From: Pelodera strongyloides
Taxonomy: Eukaryota; Nematoda; Chromadorea; Rhabditida; Rhabditidae
Assembly: GCA_036852015.1 (NCBI GenBank)
Contig: JAANDG010000180.1
Span: forward strand, 62,001 to 126,000
Direction: 5' to 3'
Length of the DNA stretch: 64,000 bases
Part shown: one piece after another, positions 58,633 through 64,000 of the stretch
Position numbering within the stretch: position 1 is the first letter of the stretch
Layout: each line of letters opens with the position of its first letter
Notes under the pieces: model-generated
The model's database searches: none
Told to the model about the DNA's origin: nothing
The model's input: the letters and a program-made list of their open reading frames with translations, nothing else
Translations under genes and position numbers: made by a program

Positions 58633-58638
58633 TTTATT
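58633..58638 (-). terminator. PolyA signal of the TM9SF3 gene
   Basis: AATAAA on the minus strand, 5 nt after the TAA stop. A longer UTR is possible. Confidence 0.4.
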
Positions 58639-58643
58639 CCAAT

Positions 58644-61600
58644 TTAGTCAATCTTATCTCCAATGTCCTGGTAGATCTTACGGACAAACTTGGCAGTTCC
58701 TACGTATCCAATAGTTCCACACATCAGACCGAGTGCCGCGGAGAAGAGACCCATGTAGCCAAAGTAGAACACAGTTTGGAAGAGACCGAACATCCTGAAA
58801 CCGGGGGAACAAATTAAAATTCGCTTGATTACCTTATCATACTCAAAGCCTAATTATATAACTAAATCTGTTTCATACTTTTTGAAATGTTTCGTTCTTC
58901 TTTTTCTTTCTCACTCGTGCGACCAAAACCTATGTTGTATCAATATTCGACCAAACCAAGTAATATAAAACTAGTCAATATTTGGATAACATGAACTAGG
59001 AATGAGGTCGGACATGTACAATTTTTACTTTCGCTCACGATTTAGACAATATAGTCCATAGAGGGACAGAGAAGGAAAATATACTAGACTGCACAGAGGG
59101 GAAACTAGAACAAGATCAGTAATCATGAATATGAGATCCACTTGGTAGATATCGGATACAAACACAACAACTAGGTCACTTATATTTATTCACGTTCAAA
59201 ATGAGAGTGCGCACGTCACGAAGGAAGCTTGATTACTTGCAGACAAGCTGGATTTTATTTTGACAATTTTGGGAAGACTCCGGGGATGTGCACTACTAAT
59301 AGGAGTACTGAAACAAAGAATAACATAGTTCTCAATCATGTTTAATCAACGCCTTGTGCCCCCTCTCCCACCTCATTCCGCTGATTATTTGTTCTAGCGA
59401 TACGGTATTAACGGTATCTCTGTGTGTACGTAAAGTGATCCTTCGCATGTCTGTGTGTGCATTCACTGATGTAGTGGGAGATGTTTCCCCTCTTCACCTT
59501 CTATCTCCTATCCGTTGTCTCTTTTGTGGCGACCGGCAAGTGATACCTGACACTGTCACCAGCACCCGGGTATCGTATCAATAAACCAGCACCCTCTTGT
59601 CCCAACTCACTGTACAAACAGAGAGTGATGTGGGAGGACATGACCACTCTGCACCTCACTGCCTGCCGCCATCACTCAGGGGACAACCAATTAGCGGAAG
59701 AGGGGCTGGCTTCAAAAGATTACGATAACTGTAAACACCCTGATCTTTTGCTGCAGAGCACCACGATAACACTACGATTTCAGACGTTAGGATCAGAGAG
59801 TGCGAAGGAATAAGCACGGCTTCACAACAAGAAACATCATCAGTCAGTTGTGCTGATAACCCCGTTTCGAACAATCCTTTTTCGTGCTACGTTTTTTCTG
59901 CTTCTCTCTTTTTACTTAGGAACATGCAGTTAATGTCGAGCATCGGAACAAATCAATATCCCATATGAAGCCTAATACACTGGTTTATCTTCACTGAAAA
60001 GATTCAACAGTCCAGTCCCATCTTACAGTAACCCACAAACTCCTCAAAACCGATACGATACGTGATACCGATTCTATTCATACCGCGTGAAGTGATTGGT
60101 CAACATCGGCTGGCCAAGGCCAATCAAAAGAACAGTGCACACTCACTCAAACCCTCCACACTACTTCTGATATTGAGTGATTCGATCGTGTATGAGGCTG
60201 GAATCTCTCAATTTCATGTGGTCACTTGCAAGTCGTCGAACCTCTTCAACTTCGTGTACATTTCGTGTAATGGCGAGAGGAGGAGGAGGCGACAACGCGC
60301 CAATCAACAAGAGATCAAACAGACAACGGACAGTGCGCTCCTTGGACACACAGCCGATACCACCATCGATATACATATACATGTATACACACTACAGATA
60401 CTGTACACACAAAACAGCACAGAGATTGGTGACAGTCATCACTGTAACTCATACAGAAGGTCTAAACGATTCAAGTTATAGAAGGGACTGTCGAGTGAGG
60501 ATACTAATACACATAGTGTGAATGTTTCATGTATTGAAGCAAAGTTAAACTAACAAGTAACACTTCGTTCCCAAGTCTTTGGTAACAGGGCAACAGGGAT
60601 CACTTAGTTTCAGTGTTCCGATACTCATTAGGAAACCGTATCGCTCTCATTGCGAGATTCAAATCCTTGTAGTGCCAATTTCCCAACGCGAACAGTGATT
60701 GTCAGTTCGTGTGGTACATCTGGTGTGCGACTGTGATCAATATAAAACACATGTCAGTGTGCTGCGGATCTGAGTGCCCAGACTGTTTCTCTCAGCCACA
60801 GACAATCTCCTTTCTCTCTTTGGAGGAATGGAAGCCGCGCTGCGCCCTCAGATCTGATAACCACATGTGGTTCCACAATTCCATTCCTACACAAGACACC
60901 CCGTTTTGCACAGACAAAAAGTTCCATATGAACACACAATCAAGTGCCATAATCCAAGGGGGAACAACTGATATTTCATCTTCAAGGGTTTAATGCTGGG
61001 TCTTAAACAACATATTAACCGCGTAACGAGAAAACCCAATTAGATGTGCATGTGGTGTGTGTATGTATATGTATTATGGGTGGGCGTATCTCTTCTTTTT
61101 TTGGTAGTGTATGACAGATGATTGTTGAAAGAATGCAACCGAAGTGTTGTACAAGAGTGCATCACTGCACTTCCGTACCTAGATCAACCGGCAATGAGTA
61201 TATTGTCCATTGGATCATGAAAAGTGGATGCCCTGGTTACGGACGGAAAGGAAATAATATGCATACGATGTGAAGACGAATATACCGAGCACAAGCAATT
61301 GTAGCACAGTGAGTGGACATATACACAGGATTCTGTTAATTCTGTACTATTCGCTTTGGTTAATATTCTGTTATTCTGTTCTGTTCATAAAAGTACTGTT
61401 AATCTGTTAATAAAAGTACTTAGTACAATGACATGAGAGCCACCAAAACAACTAAAATCCCCCGACTACAAATGACCATACTTAGACCTCACCTCATTTC
61501 ACTAACTTCACACAGACAGAAGTTTCCAACTTCCAACTCAGGGTATAAATTCCGTGCGTAAATGGAGATGGTTTCTTTAGCTTAGCGAGAGACCCTTTTA

Positions 61601-62762
61601 ACAAAACACAATGTTTCGATCAAATGTAGTAATATCGAATTGCTTCCGGTGGTGGTCAAAACCAATCCGGAGGCGGAGGTGGTTCGTGCGTGTTTCAACG
61701 CACCAACCTGTACCCCTGTTTCCAACTTGAGCTTTGCAACTACGAAAGATCAAAGCCCAGTGTCACTTCACCGAGAAACCCAGATACGAAGTCACTCGTA
61801 TGGGTAATTATCTCCCTACACCGAGTCTCCTTGACTTTGCAATCATCGTTTCATATCCAACATCCAGCCGGCACTACTGTAGATAGGTGAACAATAGGCA
61901 AGGGGTAATCATCTATCGGAGTCCGTCTTTCTTCCTTTCCTCATTCTCAATTCTCCTTCTCTTCTTTAAAGGGGAAGGAAAGGCGGCTAGATTGCTGATG
62001 ATGATCGCCAAATCCGGATCCTCGGCTGGGTGACCAAGAGACGCCCAATTATGACTCAATTAGGAACCGAGGTGGGCGAGGTACGCCACGCAGCCACAGT
62101 CACACTAAGAGAGCAGTCACTCAATACAATACCCCAGCACATAATACGATCAGGAGAAGTAAGAAGACAGGGGGGACATAGAGAAGATCTACATCCTTGG
62201 TGCATTTATATGAAGTTCGACAGGGATCCATATTAAAGAAAACGCAAAGTATTCAAGTCCCAGTAAACGAAATTTTAGCAGCAAATCACAGACAGCAGGC
62301 CATGCATACAATACATATGCACCATGACTTCCACAAAACCAATTTAAAGTTGGCTTGACGCAGATTGAGATTCCTAGGAAGTATAAGTATTGGACCACCC
62401 ACCCTTACTAATTCCCCCGATGATCACACACAGTGTCCCCAAAATTAAAGCATAAATTTCGTAATAAAGGTCAGTGGGGACAGCGTGTAGATGTTTATCT
62501 TTGAAAGATGGCACGACCATTCGCGTGGCGATTCTTTGCAATTATTTGCGGCAGACACAAAAAGGGGTTTTCCGAGAATGTTCAATATAGAAAAAACTAC
62601 TAGCGACAGCATTATCCAAGACCTAGGACCACACCACACATGCTTCTGCTTCCAATAAACCACAACTTCAAAACTGACTTTGTCTTAAAGAAGAAGTAGT
62701 AGAAAGAGTAGAGATACACGTAGAGGGAAGTCGAAGCTCCGGCAGCAAAGCTCGTCCAGCGC
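58644..62762 (-). CDS. TM9SF3: TM9SF3-type nonaspanin, last two exons (5' part beyond window)
   Basis: Two exons on the minus strand: 62762-62679 and 58794-58644. They join in frame (AA|G makes the Lys of KTKM) and give the last 77 residues of a transmembrane-9 superfamily member. The penultimate exon reads [20 protein letters not shown], then YYFFFKTK. The last reads [20 protein letters not shown], a hydrophobic [11 protein letters not shown] segment and [14 protein letters not shown] at the end. The combination FQTxFYFGYM...LGxMCGxIGYxGT matches the TM9SF3 subgroup better than TM9SF2/4. These are the last two membrane spans and the cytosolic tail of a Golgi/endosomal nine-pass protein. The first base of the upstream exon completes a Trp split as TG|G. 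No upstream exon was found before the window ends. The intron between the two is 3884 bp. Confidence 0.9.
59300..61529. other. TM9SF3 terminal intron, no nested gene recognised
   Basis: Long ORFs here, including one of 139 codons on the plus strand at 60062, have no splice signals or recognisable product. No repeat element was identified. Confidence 0.4.
61530..61727. mobile_element. Palindromic element, family G, in TM9SF3 intron
   Basis: GGGTATAAATTCCGTGCGTA at the left and CAACGCACCAACCTGTACCC at the right, with CCGGTGGTGGTC and CCGGAGGCGGAGG inside. Same plan as 10424-10596. Confidence 0.6.
62374..62520 (-). CDS. Possible small single-pass membrane ORF or alternative TM9SF3 last exon (48 aa)
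   Basis: A minus-strand frame starting at the ATG at 62518-62520 reads [20 protein letters not shown], then a strongly hydrophobic segment ([14 protein letters not shown]), then [18 protein letters not shown] donor-like site lies right after GGAATTA. Read from 62533 it is also in phase with the preceding TM9SF3 exon, but the AAAG there is a poor acceptor. It may be noise; the hydrophobic run is the only positive evidence. Confidence 0.2.
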   Translation of the reverse strand: MVVPSFKDKHLHAVPTDLYYEIYALILGTLCVIIGGISKGGWSNTYTS

Positions 62763-64000
62763 CTGGAAAGGAAATAAACATTCATAAATAAAATTAAAAA
62801 AAAACATGCGCACATTGACAGTTCGTCACATAGTCACATTTCAATTCATGAGACGAAAAAGTCGATCAAATAGGATTTCACTTGATGAGACAGAACTCCC
62901 AACAAAATATCGTTTTTTTTTATACATTTTCCAGAATTGCGAAGCCCGATTAGAGACTGATTAATTGAAATTCACTGCACTTGACAAATGTGAGACCTGA
63001 GACCTGAGAATTGATCATATTTACTAACGTTTACCATGTTCATTTTCTTTCGCTTTCTCAAAAAAAGAGCATTATCTTGCAATTGGACACCGTACGCCGA
63101 CCGTATGCACACAGAGACCGTAAGACAAGACAATTCAGGTAATTCAGGTTGAAAGTACACAACTGGGTGGTACCAGTTATTTATCTATTGTTTTTGGTTA
63201 GCTTAGCCCACTTACAGCACACACTCCCGCTTTTTTCGTTAATAATTTTGCTGGCGATAACCGACAAACATAACATCTTCTATTATCACTCTTGGTCTCC
63301 ACTCTCAATTACCATTTCATGAAATACTGGCTCGACATTGAGACTGAAAGTACATAAGTGGGTGATTAGAGATGGGTAGACGATCAGCGGGTAGAGGTAG
63401 TCTAGTCAGTAACTAAAGTTCACCGACGAGAGGAGAGAGGACAGACGATGAGAATGAGAGGGATACACAGAGGGAGAGAGAAAGAGAGTGGGACATGCAA
63501 AATATGATTGAGAAAGAGACATATAAACGAGGTATCAAGGCCGATCCTCAATTTGCAAATTGTAATTTGGAGGTCGAAAGAAGGAAGCGTGGCACCAAAA
63601 AAAGGGGCAAAGTGCAGGATAAGAATTAAAAAGATAGAGACATAGAGAGAGAGAGAAAGGGAGAGAAAATGGAATGAAACTGATCAAGACCCGCGCACTC
63701 ACAAGGGACATATTATCATTGTTGTAAAACACTAATCGACGAATTCAGGAAATATTCAACCAAAGCCGAAGTGTAAATGGGGAGGAGAAGCACGCCTTTC
63801 CTGTGCGTTGAGCGCTGATCACTAGATCACTGCGCTAATTTTGGTCTCTGTTAATTTGTTATTGTTGTGTTCCGCATCCGCATACTCATCATCTTCGGCC
63901 AAATGACTATGATCTTTTTTCGCAAAACAAGAAAAGGTAACAAATTAAAAATTAAACTTATTAAACCATTAACTCCCGGGACTCCCGCTGAACAAGAAGA
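62763..64000. other. TM9SF3 intron up to the window edge
   Basis: The upstream TM9SF3 exon, which should end in TG, was not found here, so this intron probably runs past the window end. GA-rich sequence lies at 63420-63670. A stretch on the minus strand near 63838-63806 (TAGCGCAGTGATCTAGTG) resembles a Pol III A box but has no B box. Confidence 0.45.

Noticed and set aside
60062..60481. 139-codon ORF, the longest in the window
   Set aside because: It lies in the TM9SF3 intron, with no signal, domain or splice signals, and its composition is unlike the verified exons.
1..64000. CRISPR arrays, prophage, bacterial operons or defence islands
   Set aside because: Spliced genes, animal-specific proteins and nematode-type splice sites show this is animal nuclear DNA; no spaced repeat arrays of the CRISPR kind were seen.

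Overview
This window is animal nuclear DNA and almost certainly comes from a nematode. The genes are cut into many short exons (about 40-180 nt). Their 3' splice sites read (T)TTCAG or TTTAG. Several start codons sit a few bases after an isolated TTTCAG-type acceptor, which suggests spliced-leader trans-splicing. The high density of short exons and 100-400 bp introns resembles diplogastrid worms such as Pristionchus, but that placement is inference. I assembled eight genes by hand; exon phases close perfectly in all six complete multi-exon models.

Layout: (1) 1-5 kb is repeat-rich and holds one tiny secreted Cys/Pro/Gly-rich protein gene (2900-3061, +). (2) 5.0-24.6 kb is a tight co-oriented run of three conserved housekeeping genes: a FAM98 homologue (tRNA-ligase-complex family, RGG tail; 5021-11556), a TMEM65 homologue (mitochondrial inner membrane; 12314-15518) and exocyst subunit Sec10/EXOC5 (16569-24626). 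All three are complete. Candidate polyA signals and trans-splice acceptors lie between them. (3) 26.4-30.8 kb, minus strand, holds a 106-residue predicted secreted protein and a 156-residue four-pass membrane protein ending in a KKxx ER-retrieval signal; I recognise neither. (4) 30.8-50.4 kb is about 19.6 kb with no gene I can support. It holds MITEs, many CT/GA tracts and local GATA-motif clusters, and probably contains the regulatory region of the next gene. (5) 50.38-56.76 kb, plus strand, is a GATA transcription factor with one C-terminal zinc finger, closest to the EGL-18/ELT-6 type as far as I can recall. (6) 58.6-62.8 kb, minus strand, holds the last two exons of a TM9SF3 homologue whose 5' part lies beyond the window.

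The strongest theme is mobile DNA. At least five families of short palindromic elements end in TTAA, begin AAAGNG and sit in introns, UTRs and intergenic DNA. One supplies the 3' splice site of sec-10 exon 2. One carries a copied fragment of the neighbouring gene's 3' UTR. Three different ones abut head to tail sharing TTAA junctions. A separate 767-bp Merlin-type transposon remnant with an exact 8-bp target duplication lies in a TMEM65 intron. No bacterial, viral, CRISPR or rRNA features were seen.
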